From contig JBBHKE010003515.1 in NCBI GenBank assembly GCA_037447655.1, forward strand, positions 1 through 30,472: a stretch of DNA of 30,472 nucleotides, written 5' to 3'. Position 1 is the first letter of the stretch. Each line of letters opens with the position of its first letter. The position numbers and the translations under genes are program-made. The notes under the pieces are model-generated. The model saw only the letters and a list, made by a program, of their open reading frames with translations. It was not told the DNA's origin and did not search any database. The stretch is from Zygnema cylindricum. Taxonomy: Eukaryota; Streptophyta; Zygnematophyceae; Zygnematales; Zygnemataceae. Positions 8,718-19,220 of this stretch are shown in pieces.

Positions 8718-10426
8718 CTAGAAATCTATCAATTTCAACACTCCCCTTATTTTCTTGTCTAGTTTTAATTTTACTTTCAACCCGCACTTTTCCCGACAAA
8801 ATTTTAATTTAGGAGAGGGCACAGGTTTGGTCATCATGTCAGCCACCATTTCTTCATCAGGTCTATACACAAGATTTAAAATTTTATTCTTAACTTTTTC
8901 CCTTACGAAGCTTAATCTTATATCCATATGTTTTGCTTTAAAATGGAGTTTTGGATTAGCTGAAATTGCGATTGCAGCTTGATTATCGCAAAAGATTTCA
9001 TGTACTCCCTCCTTCATATATCCCAATTCTTGGAACAATGACTTCACCCACATTAGTTCTTTTACAGCAGAACAAGACGCCATATACTCAGCCTCCATAG
9101 TAGACTCATCAACCACCTTTTGTTGCTTACTGCTCCAACAGCAAGCACCTTCCCCCACATACAAAACATATCCAGAAGTGCATCTTCTCATAGGTGCATC
9201 CCTATAACTGGCATCACTCCAAGTGGTGATATCATTGTGCTCCCCTCCCAAATGCAACCATAATTCTCTGGTTCCAACCAGATATCTCATGACTCTCTTG
9301 GCTGCCTCTTAATCTCTCTTTCTAGGATCATTAAGACTCTTACTGAGAACTCCAACTGCTGCCGCTATGTCCGGCCTGGTACAATTCATAAAATAGATCA
9401 AACTTCCAAACGACCTGTCTATAAGGGATAGACTTCATAAACTCTCTCTCCTCTGGACTCATCTGATCGTCTAAGATCATCACTCCTCCTTCTACACTCC
9501 CCTCACTTACTTTTTTCAAGTCCATGGGAGTGGTACAACTGTTAACATTTTCCATCTGGAATTTCTCAAACATATTACCTATTGCTTCTTTCTGAGTAAG
9601 TTTGATAATCTTTTTCCCCCTGTCTCTCTCCATTTTGATGCCCAAAATATATATTTGCCTCCCCTAAATCCTTCATATCAAATCTGCCCCTAAGATCTTT
9701 CTTCAGCCTATTGATCTTCTCCAAAGCTTTACTCAACACAAGCAGATCATCCACATAAATTGAAATAAAAATGACACCATTCTCATCTTCAAACATATAG
9801 ATAGAATGGTCAGAGCTGATCCGGATATATCCCAGATCGGTGAGAAACTCATCAAGTTTCTTATTCCACTGTCGGGGAGCCTACTTCAATCCATATAAGG
9901 ATTTAATAAGCCTGCAGACTTTGCTCTCTTCTCCTTCTTCCACGAACCCCTCGGGTTGACTCATGAAATTTTTTTCCTCTGACTCACCACTAAGAAAAGT
10001 TGTCTTAATGTCTATCTGGTGGAGTTCCATGTCTTCCGCTGCTGCCAGACTGAGGAGAATCCTTACTGACGGGAACAGAACAACTGGAGCAAAGGTCTCC
10101 TCGTAGTCAATCCCCTCCTTTTGAGTGAACCCCTTTGCTACAAATCGAGCCTTATATCTCTCTATGGTATTATCTGGGTTCAGTTTTAGTTCAAATACCC
10201 ATTTACACCCAATAGGTTTTCTGTCTGGAGGACAATCCGCTAATTCCCAAGTAATTCCTTCCATGATAGAAGCAATCACATCATTTATGGCTCTAATCCA
10301 TCTTTCTTTCTCTGGACTGTTCACTGCCTCCGAGTAAGTTTGAGGCTCATCTGTGTGAGATAGCTTATTTACCTTATGAGCTGTTTGTTTTTCCTGTATC
10401 CTTTTGCTGTTCCTCCTTCCTCTCAC
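8718..10426 (-). pseudogene. Copia unit A pol: reverse transcriptase and RNase H
   Basis: Minus strand. RT begins with GCKWVFELKLNPDNTIERYK (about 10200), then ARFVAKGFTQKEGIDYEETF, DIKTTFLSGE (about 10010), SLYGLK followed by a stop (about 9882), and the catalytic YVDD at 9746-9757. A frameshift follows at EANIYFG (about 9650, shared with unit B). RNase H comes next: TWSDASY, MEAEYMASCSAVKELMWVKS, EIFCDNQAAIAISAN, KHMDIRLSFVREKV. The last frame runs through the polypurine tract and stops just inside the LTR. Members of this family copy element RNA into DNA inside Gag particles. Stops and at least two frameshifts make this copy dead. Confidence 0.9.
8741..8754 (-). promoter_or_regulatory. Polypurine tract of copia unit A
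   Basis: GAAAATAAGGGGAG on the minus strand, directly before LTR start TG at 8740. The same tract lies before LTR B (13546-13559) and LTR C (20298-20311). Confidence 0.85.
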
Positions 10427-11375
10427 CTACCTCCTAGTGCACTATCTCCTAGTGTTTGATTCAACCTCTCACCTACCCCATTTTGTTCCGGGTTATATGG
10501 TACAGTTTTTTGGTGCTGCACTCCCTCATCTCTCAGATATTCCTCAAACTGGTTAGAGGTATATTCCCCCCCATTTTCACTCCTTATCCTCTTAATGGTT
10601 GTTCCATGCAAGTTCTCACTCCAGGCTTTATATTCTTTGAAGTAAGTTGATGCTTCAGACTTTGTTTTCAGAAAGTAGACTCTAGAGTATCTAGACCAGT
10701 CATCGGTTATTGTCATCATAAACCTCTTTCCTCCAACCGAAGGTACTTTTGCTTGTCCCCAAATATCTGTGTGGATTAAGTCTAACACTTTCTCACCTCT
10801 ATATGTGGCGGCTTTGGGAAAGGGAAGTCTGTGAGCCTTACCTTGAGCACAACCATTACAATCATCCATCATTTCATTATCCCCAAACTGGATGCCTTCT
10901 ACTACCCCAAGCTTTTTCATTTCCCTCAACCTATCAAAATGCACATGCCCCAACCGCTTATGCCAAATTATCAACTTAGGAACACCAACATAATAAGCAT
11001 TCTTCTTTTCATTACTCACGTTAAGCCTAAACATTCCTTGGCTACCCTTATTTGCTGTGAAGTAAACTTCATCCCCATACTTAGCTGTAAAGACTCCCTT
11101 TCTAGTGAAGGTATCGAACTCCTTGTCATCAAGCACAGACGTAGAGACAAGATTTTTACTCACCTGAGGAATGTAGAGTACATCTGAGAATGTAAGTATA
11201 AAAGTCTTACGCTCCACTAAGACTTTTAGATCTACTGATCCCACTAGATTTGTAGTAACCACTCTCCCATCCCCATACTCTATTTCTACAGTAGGGAAAT
11301 TCCTTAGCTTAGTGAAGAGTTCTTTATCACGACACATATGGATGGATGCACCTGAGTCGATAATCCATCCTTCCT
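10427..11375 (-). pseudogene. Copia unit A pol: protease and integrase, internal deletion
   Basis: Minus strand. Protease active site WIIDSGASIHMC (about 11372-11335), GAG-pre-integrase HHCC with WHKRLGHVHFDRL and CNGCAQGKAH (about 10960-10820), and integrase core with HTDIWG (about 10760), DDWSRY, IRSENGGEY (about 10575) and PEQNGVGERLN. The second catalytic Asp (usual SDNGGEY) is Glu, codon 10576-10578. At about 10427-10445 the frame jumps from GERLNQTLGDSA to the RGRRNSKRIQEKQ segment before RT. Compared with unit B, about 620 bp (integrase C-terminus and linker) is deleted. A TAG sits three codons before the protease Trp. Confidence 0.9.
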
Positions 11376-11403
11376 ATGGAGCTTCTTGAATCACTCCAAG
11401 GGC

Positions 11404-12495
11404 ACACTTCTATTTCCGAGGGATCTCCTTCTCCTCTTGACTCTCGTCAAGAAGAAGCTCCCCGTCCTCCTCAAAGGACTCATCCTCGGTTTCTCCGGTC
11501 ACTTTTGTAGCCATAAGTGCCTTTTTCTTCCTGCGAAAAAACCCCCTCCACGGTTCTCTTCGAGCCTCAGCTCCGACAACTTGACACAATCTACGATGAA
11601 GTGTCCTGACTTTTTGCAAAAATGACAAAGACCCTTTGGGGGGCTTGGTCCCCCACAATGATCCTTTTCCCCTTTGTAAGGTTTCTTCGGGTCCTTCCCC
11701 CATCGGTCCCCTCCTGCTGCTAGAGCTTGAATGCTCTTCCCTCCTCTCCTAATCTCCATTGTGTTTTCCTGCACAAGTATCATCCTGACCACTGTGTTCC
11801 ATTTCCATGAATTATCAAGCATTTCTTGTACTCGGTACACTATGTTCTCGAACTCATCTGGTAACTTTATGATGAGGGAGTTAACTTTTATTTTCATTGT
11901 ACCTGTCCACCCGACACTTTCCATCACCATATACAAACAAGAAAGCACTTTCCATCTCCATATACAAACAAGAAAGATCATTACAGTAATCTAACATCTT
12001 TCCTCCTTTGTAAGTGTAACTCACTAGCTTTTGCTCAGCCAACTGAAGCTTCTAAATAGTTCCAGATCTATAAATCTCCACCAAACTCACCTACAACTCC
12101 TCAACCTTGTAAATGTGAAGATGAGGAGTGGCCGAAGCTTGAACGAGGTGCCTGATAATAAAGTTCTTGGCAGCCATGTTTACATCCTCCCACATTTGAG
12201 TATCGTTCTCCGCGGTCTTCACGGTCGCCGCTCCTGGTATTGTGGCAATAAGAGTGAACGGTGTCTCCTTCCCTTTCCTTTTTTCGAAAACACTGCTGTC
12301 CCCATCATCTGCCTCCTCCGCTGAGGCAGCCGTTGCTGCAGGAAACCTTACTCCTCCAAATCCTGGTGGAGTTCCCGAAGGTGGACGTTTCACTTGTCCA
12401 CTAACAATACCAAGTATCTTTTTTCTCACAAAGCTCCCATCATCATGGCTTCCAAATAGATAAACCCATATCCATTGAAGGTGGGCACCCTAGAG
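11404..12495 (-). pseudogene. Copia unit A gag
   Basis: Minus strand, after the primer-binding site. N-terminal frame (12091-12429) with RPPSGTPPGFGGVRFPAA and DTQMWEDVNMAAKNFIIRHL; capsid part with SLIIKLPDEFENIVYRVQEM (about 11860); zinc knuckle CHFCKKSGHFIVDC (about 11630-11590), a complete C-x2-C-x4-H-x4-C. No convincing ATG opens the first frame. A 31-bp tandem duplication (about 11914-11975) is absent from unit B. The knuckle frame and the acidic frame leading to protease meet at a T6C run (11535-11541). Two in-frame TAG codons lie between the acidic stretch and the protease, as in unit B. Confidence 0.85.
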
Positions 12496-12510
12496 GGTGG
12501 GCCCATAACC
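12496..12510 (-). promoter_or_regulatory. Primer-binding site, initiator tRNA-Met anticodon arm
   Basis: GGTTATGGGCCCACC on the minus strand directly follows the LTR end (12511). It is complementary to the anticodon stem-loop of plant-type initiator tRNA-Met (from knowledge of that tRNA), not to its 3' end. This is the half-tRNA priming described for Drosophila copia. The same 15 bases lie at 19206-19220. Confidence 0.85.
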
Positions 12511-13545
12511 TGCAATTATGTGTCCTCCATTGGACCACAGAATACAAGAAGCCTCTAGATAGTATTCAACTAACCCACTTCAAGCCACAACCACTGCTAT
12601 TCATAAAGGCAAAATGACAGTTTGACTGCACTTCTATGCAGCTTGGACTCCCCTGAGTCTGTAGGAAAAAGAATCACTGAAAACGGCCAACCAGCCGATA
12701 AGTTATGAGGCAGTAAAAATGCCAATTTGTACAAACTCTCAAAGAGAGAGGTGACAACCTACCAAAATTTTCTAAGTCCTGATTCCCTCTAATAACTTCT
12801 ATCTACTGAAGTACGGACCAATCATATTACTGTAACGTACCAAAAAGTACTACTACCGATGTACCTTTTGTATGGCCTATGTACGACAAGTCCATTAAGC
12901 GGACGCGTGTCTGCTTTTCACTCGTCCGTAAATTTTTCGAAATTCCTATGACCGAATGTCATCTCTCCACGTTGCTCCAGGTCATTCCACGTCATAAAAC
13001 ACCAAAGCGACCACTCCGGGATTTCGGCGATGATGTGCGCCTTTGGATTTGTAACGAGATGCAATCTTAGCCGTTATAAATACTTGCACGGCATTTGTTT
13101 CACTGTCGAAACAAAATACGTGGTATCCGTTTTGAAATAGAATCGTACTTCGTACTTTCATAAAACTGTATCTATGCATGTCGTATACAGTTTTAGTTAA
13201 ATGGATTTGTTCCTCCCTAAATATATATATCTATCACATACTATATCATTTAGCATTGGTCTTGGTCTAATAGGATAAAGCTGACCGCTATCGGCCAACT
13301 TGACGAACCGTAGGTACCGGGATCAAATCTCGGGTCCGTCAGATATATTTTTAGTAGCCTACTAAAAATAACTGCCTGTTGAACTAAGGCAGCCATGGAT
13401 CAACCACCCTCTCTATCCTTTAGTGACTACAACAAGTATAGGGGCTAGAGAGAGGAGGTGGAGGCAGGCTGCCCGTCCTTTTCTTTTCTTTTATCCTAAC
13501 AAATTTAAACCTAGAAAATACTCTAAAAATCTATTAATTTCAACA
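12511..13545 (-). mobile_element. Copia LTR B, shared by units A and B
   Basis: TG...CA on the minus strand, 1035 bp. Its low side touches the primer-binding site of unit A (12496-12510), making it A's 5' LTR. Its high side touches the polypurine tract of unit B (13546-13559), making it B's 3' LTR. Box A TGGTCTAATAG (13263-13273) and T-arm CCGGG-ATCAAAT-CTCGG (13317-13333) are kept. The TATA site reads TACAAAT (12725-12731, minus). No target-site duplication lies at either edge. Confidence 0.9.
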
Positions 13546-15640
13546 CTCCCCTTATTTTCTTGTCTAGTTTTAATTTTACTTTCAATCCGCACTTTTCTCG
13601 ACAAAATTTTATTTTAGGAGAGGGCACAGGTTTGGTCATCATGTCAACCACCATTTCTTCATCAAGTCTATACACAAGATTTAAAATTTTATTCTCAACT
13701 TTTTCCCTTACGAAGCTTAATCTTATGTCCATATGTTTTTGTTTAAAATGGAGTTTTGGATTAGCTGAAATTGCGATTGCAGCTTGATTATCGCAAAAGA
13801 TTTCATGTACTCCCTCCTTCATATATCCCAGTTCTTGCAACAATGACTTCACCCACATTAGTTCTTTTCCAGCAGAATAAGACGTCATATACTTAGCCTC
13901 TATAGTAGATTGAGCAACCACCTTTTGTTGCTTACTGCTCCAACAGCAAGCACCTTCCCCCACATACAAAACATATCCAGAAGTGCATCTTCTCATAGGT
14001 GCATCCCCATAACTGGCATCACTCCAAGTGGTGATATCAGTGTGCTCCCCTCCCAAATGCAACCATAATTCTCTGGTTCCAACCAGATATCTCATGACTC
14101 TCTTGGCTGCCTCCCAGTCTCTCTTTGTAGGATCATTAAGACTCCTACTGAGAACTCCAACTGTTGCCGCTATGTCCGGCCTGGTACAATTCATAAAATA
14201 GATCAAACTTCCTACGACCTGTCTATAAGGGATAGACTTCATAAACTCTATCTCCTCTGGACTCATCTGATCGTCTAAGATCATCACTCCTCCTTCTACA
14301 CTCCCATCACTTACTTTTTTCAAGTCCATGGGAGTGGTACAACTGTTAACATTTTCCATCTGGAATTTCTCAAGCATATTACCTATTGCTTCTTTCTGAG
14401 TAAGTCTGATAATCTTTTTCCCCCTGTCTCTCTCCATTTGGATACCCAAAATATATATTTGCCTCCCCTAAATCCTTCATATCAAGTCTGCCCCTAAGAT
14501 CTTTCTTCAGCCTATTGATCTTCTCCAAAGACTTACTCAACATAAGCAGATCATCCACATAAATTGAAATAAAAATGACTCCATTCTCATCTTCAAACAT
14601 AAATATAGAATGGTCAGAGCTGATCCGGATATATACCAGATCGGTGAGAAACTCACCAAGTTTCTTATTCCACAGTCGGGGAGCCTGCTTCAGTCCATAT
14701 AAGAATTTTATGAGCCTGCAGACTTTGCTCTCTTCTCCTTCTTCCACGAACCCCTCGGGTTGCCTCATGAAAATTTCATCCTCTAACTCACCATTAAGAA
14801 AAGTTGTCTTAATGTCCATCTGGTGGAGTACCATGTCCTCCGCTGCTGCCAAACTGAGGAGAATCCTTACTGACGGGAACCGAACAACTGGAACAAAGGT
14901 CTCCACATAGTCAATCCCCTTCTTTTGAGTGAACCCCTTTGCTAAAAATCGAGCCTCATATCTCTCAATGGTGTTATCTGTGTTCAGTTTTAGTTTAAAT
15001 ACCCATTTACACTCAATAGGTTTTGTGTCTGGAGGACAATCCGCTATTTCCCAAGTATTTGCTTCCATGATAAAAGCAATCTCATCATTTATGGCTCTAA
15101 TCCATCTTTCTTTCTCTTGACTGTTCACTACCTCGGAGTAAGACTGAGGCTCATCTGGGTGAGAAAGCTTAGTTACCTTATGAGCCGTTTGTTTTTCCTG
15201 TATCCTTTTGCTGCTCCTCCTTCCTCCCTCAAACTCTGAAGCTGGAATGGATGGAAGTCTTGGATTTCTTCTCACTGTCTCATCGGCTCCCCTGTCCATG
15301 GAAACTGGTTCTTGTCCTGCTTCTTCTATCTCCTCGAAGTCCATAGGAGTATGTGAGGTTTCCGGTGATTCTCGTGTATCTTGGATCTCCCCTGAATCTG
15401 CAATCACGGTTTCACTAATGTCCTTTTCGGGAACGACCGAGCTCTCCTCACTGTCGGACTCAAATCTGATTCTTATCTTCTTTGTATATTTGAAGCGGTC
15501 AAATGACTTCCATTTATCCATGAAAACTAAGTGTTTGACCAAAATTATATCTTTCTTTGCGAAGCCATAGACTCTATATCCCTTAACATCCTCATCATAT
15601 CCCACAAAGTATCCAAGTTTTCCCTTAGCATCTAGTTTTC
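13523..15640 (-). pseudogene. Copia unit B pol: linker, reverse transcriptase, RNase H
   Basis: Minus strand. A 408-codon frame (14379-15605) covers VGYDEDVKGYRVYGF (end of integrase region), an acidic linker, and RT with CKWVFKLKLNTDN, DIKTTFLNGELE, SLYGLKQAP-like LIKFLYGLKQAPRLWNKKL, and YVDD (14550-14561). A frameshift in the GGCAAATATATATTTTGGG stretch (about 14442-14466) separates it from a 308-codon frame (13523-14449). That frame holds the RT C-terminus (FMKSIPYRQVVGSLIYFMN) and RNase H (TWSDASYGDAPMRRCTSGYV, EIFCDNQAAIAISANPKLHF). Only this one frameshift breaks RT-RNase H. Unit A carries the same one. Confidence 0.92.
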
Positions 15641-16783
15641 AGTTTTTCCTATCCGTGTCAAGACTGTAAACTTGGCTACTGAATACTTTAAGGTGTGAGA
15701 TATCTCGTTTCCTTCCAACCCATCTCTCATAAGGTGTCACTCCCTTTATAGCTGAGGTAAGGACTCTATTCTTAATTTAGTTGGCACAATTCATTGCTTC
15801 TGCCCAAAATCTCTTTCCTATTTTCTTGTCTGCCAACATACTGTATGCACTATCTCCTAGTGTTTGATTCAACCTCTCAGCTACCCCATTTTGTTCCGGG
15901 TTATATGGTACAGTTTTCTGGTGCTGCACTCCCTTATCTCTCAGATATTCCTCAAACTGGTTAGATGTATATTCCCCCCCATTAACACTCCTTATCCTCT
16001 TAATGGGGGTTTCGTGCAACTTCTCACTCCAGGCTTTATATTCTTTGAAGTAAGTTGATGCTTCAGACTTTGTTTTCAGAAAGTAGACTCTAGAGTATCT
16101 AGACCAATCATCGGTTATTGTCATCATAAACCTTTTTCCTCCAACCGAAGGTACTTTTGCTGGTCCCCAAATATCTGTGTGGATCAAGTCTAACACTTTC
16201 TCACCTCTATATGTGGCGGCTTTGGGAAAGGAAAGTCTGTGAGCCTTACCTTGAGCACAACCACTACAATCATCCATCATTTCATTATCCCCAAACTGAA
16301 TGCCTTCTACTACCCCAAGCTTTTTCATTTCCCTCAACCTATCAAAATGCACATACCCCAATCCCTTATGCCAAATCATCAACTTAGGAACACCAACATA
16401 ATAAGCATTCTTCTTTTCATTACTCAGGTTAAGCCTAAACATTCCTTCTCTACCCTTATTTGCCGTGAAGTAAACTTCATCCCCATACTTAGCTGTAAAG
16501 ACTCCCTTTCTAGTGAAGGTATCAAACTCCTTGTCATCTAGCACAGACGAAGAGACAAGATTTTTACTCAGCTGAGGAATGTAGAGTACATCTGAGAATG
16601 TAAGGATAGAATTCTTACGCTCCACTAAGACTTTTAGATCTACTGATCCCACTAGATTTGTAGTAACCACTCTCCCATCCCCATACTCTATTTCTACAGT
16701 AGGGAAATTCCTTAGCTTAGTGAAGAGTTCTTTATCACGACACATATGGATGGATGCACCTGAGTCGATAATCCATCCTTCCT
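15641..16783 (-). pseudogene. Copia unit B pol: protease and integrase
   Basis: Minus strand. Protease WIIDSGASIHMC (about 16780), HHCC with WHKGLGYVHFDRL (first His changed to Tyr in LGHVH) and CSGCAQGKAH, and integrase core with HTDIWGPAKV, DDWSRYSRVYF, IRSVNGGEY and PEQNGVAERLN. The second catalytic Asp is Val (codon 15984-15986), so strand transfer would be lost. The C-terminal part continues past a stop at 15777-15779 (after MNCAN) through VTPYERWVGRKRDISHLKVF, then another stop near 15640. Unit A has lost this C-terminal region. Confidence 0.9.
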
Positions 16784-16792
16784 ATGGAGCTT

Positions 16793-17421
16793 CTTGAATC
16801 ACTCCAAGGGCACACTTCTATTTCCGAGGGATCTCCTTCTCCTCTTGACTCTCGTCAAGAAGAAGCTCCCCGTCCTCCTCAAAGGACTCATCCTCGGTTT
16901 CTCCGGTCACTTTTGTAGCCATAAGTGCCTTTTTCTTCCTCCGAAAAAACCCCCTCCACGGTTCTCTTCGAGCCTCAGCTCCGACAACTTGACACAATCT
17001 ACGATGAAGTGTCCTGACTTTTTGCAAAAATGACAAAGACCCTTTGGGGGGCTTGGTCCCCCACAATGATCCTTTTCCCCTTTGTAAGGTTTCTTCGGGT
17101 CCTTCCCCCATCGGTCCCCTCCTGCTGCTAGAGCTTGAATGCTCTTCCCTCCTCTCCTAATCTCCATTGTGTTTTCCTGCACAAGTATCATCCTGACCAC
17201 TGTGTTCCATTTCCATGAATTATCAAGCATTTCTTGTACTCGGTACACTATGTTCTCGAACTCATCTGGTAACTTTATGATGAGGGAGTTAACTTTTATT
17301 TTCATTGTACCTGTCCACCCGGCACTTTCCATCTCCATACACAAACAGGAAAGATCATTACAGTAATCTAACATCTTTCCTCCTTTGTAAGTGTAACTCA
17401 CTAGCTTTTGCTCAGCCAACT
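16793..17421 (-). pseudogene. Copia unit B gag, part left of the gap
   Basis: Minus strand. Capsid part SLIIKLPDEFENIVYRVQEM (about 17280), zinc knuckle CHFCKKSGHFIVDC (about 17038-16998) and the acidic frame EDESFEEDGELLLDESQEEK before protease. It is almost identical to unit A (one difference over about 700 bp), far closer than the neighbouring pol. The T6C run is at 16943-16949. The frame is cut at 17422 by the assembly gap. Confidence 0.85.
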
Positions 17422-18365
17422 NNNNNNNNNNNNNNNNNNNNNNNNNNNNNNNNNNNNNNNNNNNNNNNNNNNNNNNNNNNNNNNNNNNNNNNNNNNNNNN
17501 NNNNNNNNNNNNNNNNNNNNNNNNNNNNNNNNNNNNNNNNNNNNNNNNNNNNNNNNNNNNNNNNNNNNNNNNNNNNNNNNNNNNNNNNNNNNNNNNNNNN
17601 NNNNNNNNNNNNNNNNNNNNNNNNNNNNNNNNNNNNNNNNNNNNNNNNNNNNNNNNNNNNNNNNNNNNNNNNNNNNNNNNNNNNNNNNNNNNNNNNNNNN
17701 NNNNNNNNNNNNNNNNNNNNNNNNNNNNNNNNNNNNNNNNNNNNNNNNNNNNNNNNNNNNNNNNNNNNNNNNNNNNNNNNNNNNNNNNNNNNNNNNNNNN
17801 NNNNNNNNNNNNNNNNNNNNNNNNNNNNNNNNNNNNNNNNNNNNNNNNNNNNNNNNNNNNNNNNNNNNNNNNNNNNNNNNNNNNNNNNNNNNNNNNNNNN
17901 NNNNNNNNNNNNNNNNNNNNNNNNNNNNNNNNNNNNNNNNNNNNNNNNNNNNNNNNNNNNNNNNNNNNNNNNNNNNNNNNNNNNNNNNNNNNNNNNNNNN
18001 NNNNNNNNNNNNNNNNNNNNNNNNNNNNNNNNNNNNNNNNNNNNNNNNNNNNNNNNNNNNNNNNNNNNNNNNNNNNNNNNNNNNNNNNNNNNNNNNNNNN
18101 NNNNNNNNNNNNNNNNNNNNNNNNNNNNNNNNNNNNNNNNNNNNNNNNNNNNNNNNNNNNNNNNNNNNNNNNNNNNNNNNNNNNNNNNNNNNNNNNNNNN
18201 NNNNNNNNNNNNNNNNNNNNNNNNNNNNNNNNNNNNNNNNNNNNNNNNNNNNNNNNNNNNNNNNNNNNNNNNNNNNNNNNNNNNNNNNNNNNNNNNNNNN
18301 NNNNNNNNNNNNNNNNNNNNNNNNNNNNNNNNNNNNNNNNNNNNNNNNNNNNNNNNNNNNNNNNN
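17422..18365. other. Assembly gap (N)
   Basis: 944 unresolved bases. Nothing can be said about the content. Confidence 1.
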
Positions 18366-18549
18366 AGCTCTTATATCACATAGCTCATGTCCTTTACGGA
18401 CTATCAACAGTACGGCGTTGCACAGGCATGAAATCGCGTGTGCATGCATAAAATCGCGCGTGCGTGCATAAAATCGTGCGCGCGTGCCGAATATTGCGCA
18501 CGCGGGCAGAATATCGTGCGCGCAAGCAGGCGACACGTTGCGGCATGAC
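18366..18549. other. Foreign segment beside the gap with 20-bp repeats
   Basis: Unrelated to copia. Positions 18428-18527 hold five 20-bp units (starts 18428, 18448, 18468, 18488, 18508) of the type ATAAAATCGCGCGTGCGTGC, rich in CG. This is the right edge of whatever fills the gap. Confidence 0.7.
18428..18527. repeat. 20-bp minisatellite, 5 units
   Basis: Units share AATC or ATAT followed by alternating GCGCGTGC. Length is exactly 20 bp in all five. It may continue into the gap. Confidence 0.85.
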
Positions 18550-19205
18550 AACTATCAGGCATTTCCTGTACTCGATACACTATATTCTCGAACTCATCTG
18601 GTAACTTCATGATAAGAGTGTTAACTTTCATTTTCATTGTACCTGTCCACCCGGCACTTTCCATCTCCATACACAAACAGGAAAGATCATTACAGTAATC
18701 TAACATCTTTCCTCCTTTGTAAGTGTAACTCACTAGCTTTTGCTCAGCCAACTGGAGCTCTTGAATAGTTCCAGCTCTACAAATCTCCACCAAACTCACC
18801 CACGACTCCTCGGCCTTCTAAATGTGAAGATGAGGAGTGGCAAAAGCTTGAGTGAGGTGCTTGAGAATAAAGTTCTTGGCAACCATGTTTACATCCTCCC
18901 ACATTTGAGTATCCTTCTCCGCGGTTTTCACGGCCGCCGCTCCTGGTACTGTTGCAATAGGAGTGAGGGGTGTCTCCTTCCCTTTCCCTTTTTCGGAAAC
19001 ACTGTTGTCCCCATCATCTGCCTCCTCCGCGGAAGCTGTCGCTGCTACAGAACACCTTACTCCTCCAAATCCCAGTAATATTCCTGAAGGTGGACATTTC
19101 ACTTGTCAACTAACGATACCCCAGTATCGTATTTCGCACAAAGCTCCCATCGTCATGGCTTCCCAATAGATGAACCCAGATCCATTGAAGGTGGGCACCC
19201 TAGAG
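18550..19205 (-). pseudogene. Copia unit B gag, part right of the gap
   Basis: Minus strand, directly after the primer-binding site 19206-19220. N-terminal frame with DTQMWEDVNMVAKNFILKHL, a stop after ATPHLHI, then VSLVEICRAGTIQELQLAEQ and a capsid part ending IVYRVQEMPD. The last 200 bp (18550-18751) repeat the segment left of the gap (about 17220-17421). The 115 bp nearest position 18751 are identical to the left copy and the rest differ at about nine sites. This duplication means the gap is either an insertion flanked by a direct repeat or an assembly artefact. Confidence 0.8.
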
Positions 19206-19220
19206 GGTGGGCCCATAACC
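19206..19220 (-). promoter_or_regulatory. Primer-binding site of unit B
   Basis: GGTTATGGGCCCACC on the minus strand, next to LTR end 19221. Identical to 12496-12510. Confidence 0.85.

Larger units (their letters stand above)
7659..8740 (-). mobile_element. Copia LTR A, 3' LTR of unit A
   Basis: On the minus strand it starts TGTTGAAATTG at 8740 after the polypurine tract 8741-8754, and ends AGAATTGTA at 7659 (CA changed to TA). It aligns with 12511-13545 and 19278-20297. Contents in LTR order: U3 hairpin (8583-8668), antisense tRNA-like module (about 8451-8537), an (AT)31 microsatellite (8369-8430), mutated TATA (7873-7879), short GGACTC hairpin (7793-7808), terminal hairpin (7663-7691). Length 1082 bp; the extra length over LTR B is mainly the AT run. 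Confidence 0.9.

Noticed and set aside
8618-8812. Plus-strand frames over LTR/pol borders (8618-8812, 13423-13617 and similar)
   Set aside because: They are antisense shadows of the conserved LTR start and RNase H end, repeated in each unit.
11385-11430. Read-through of the two TAG codons before protease as a regulated step
   Set aside because: Both are shared by A and B, but these lie in the near-identical tract, so they count as one event. Decay explains them as well as recoding.
17305-18551. Long open frames of 347-388 codons across the N block
   Set aside because: They exist only because unknown bases cannot show stops.
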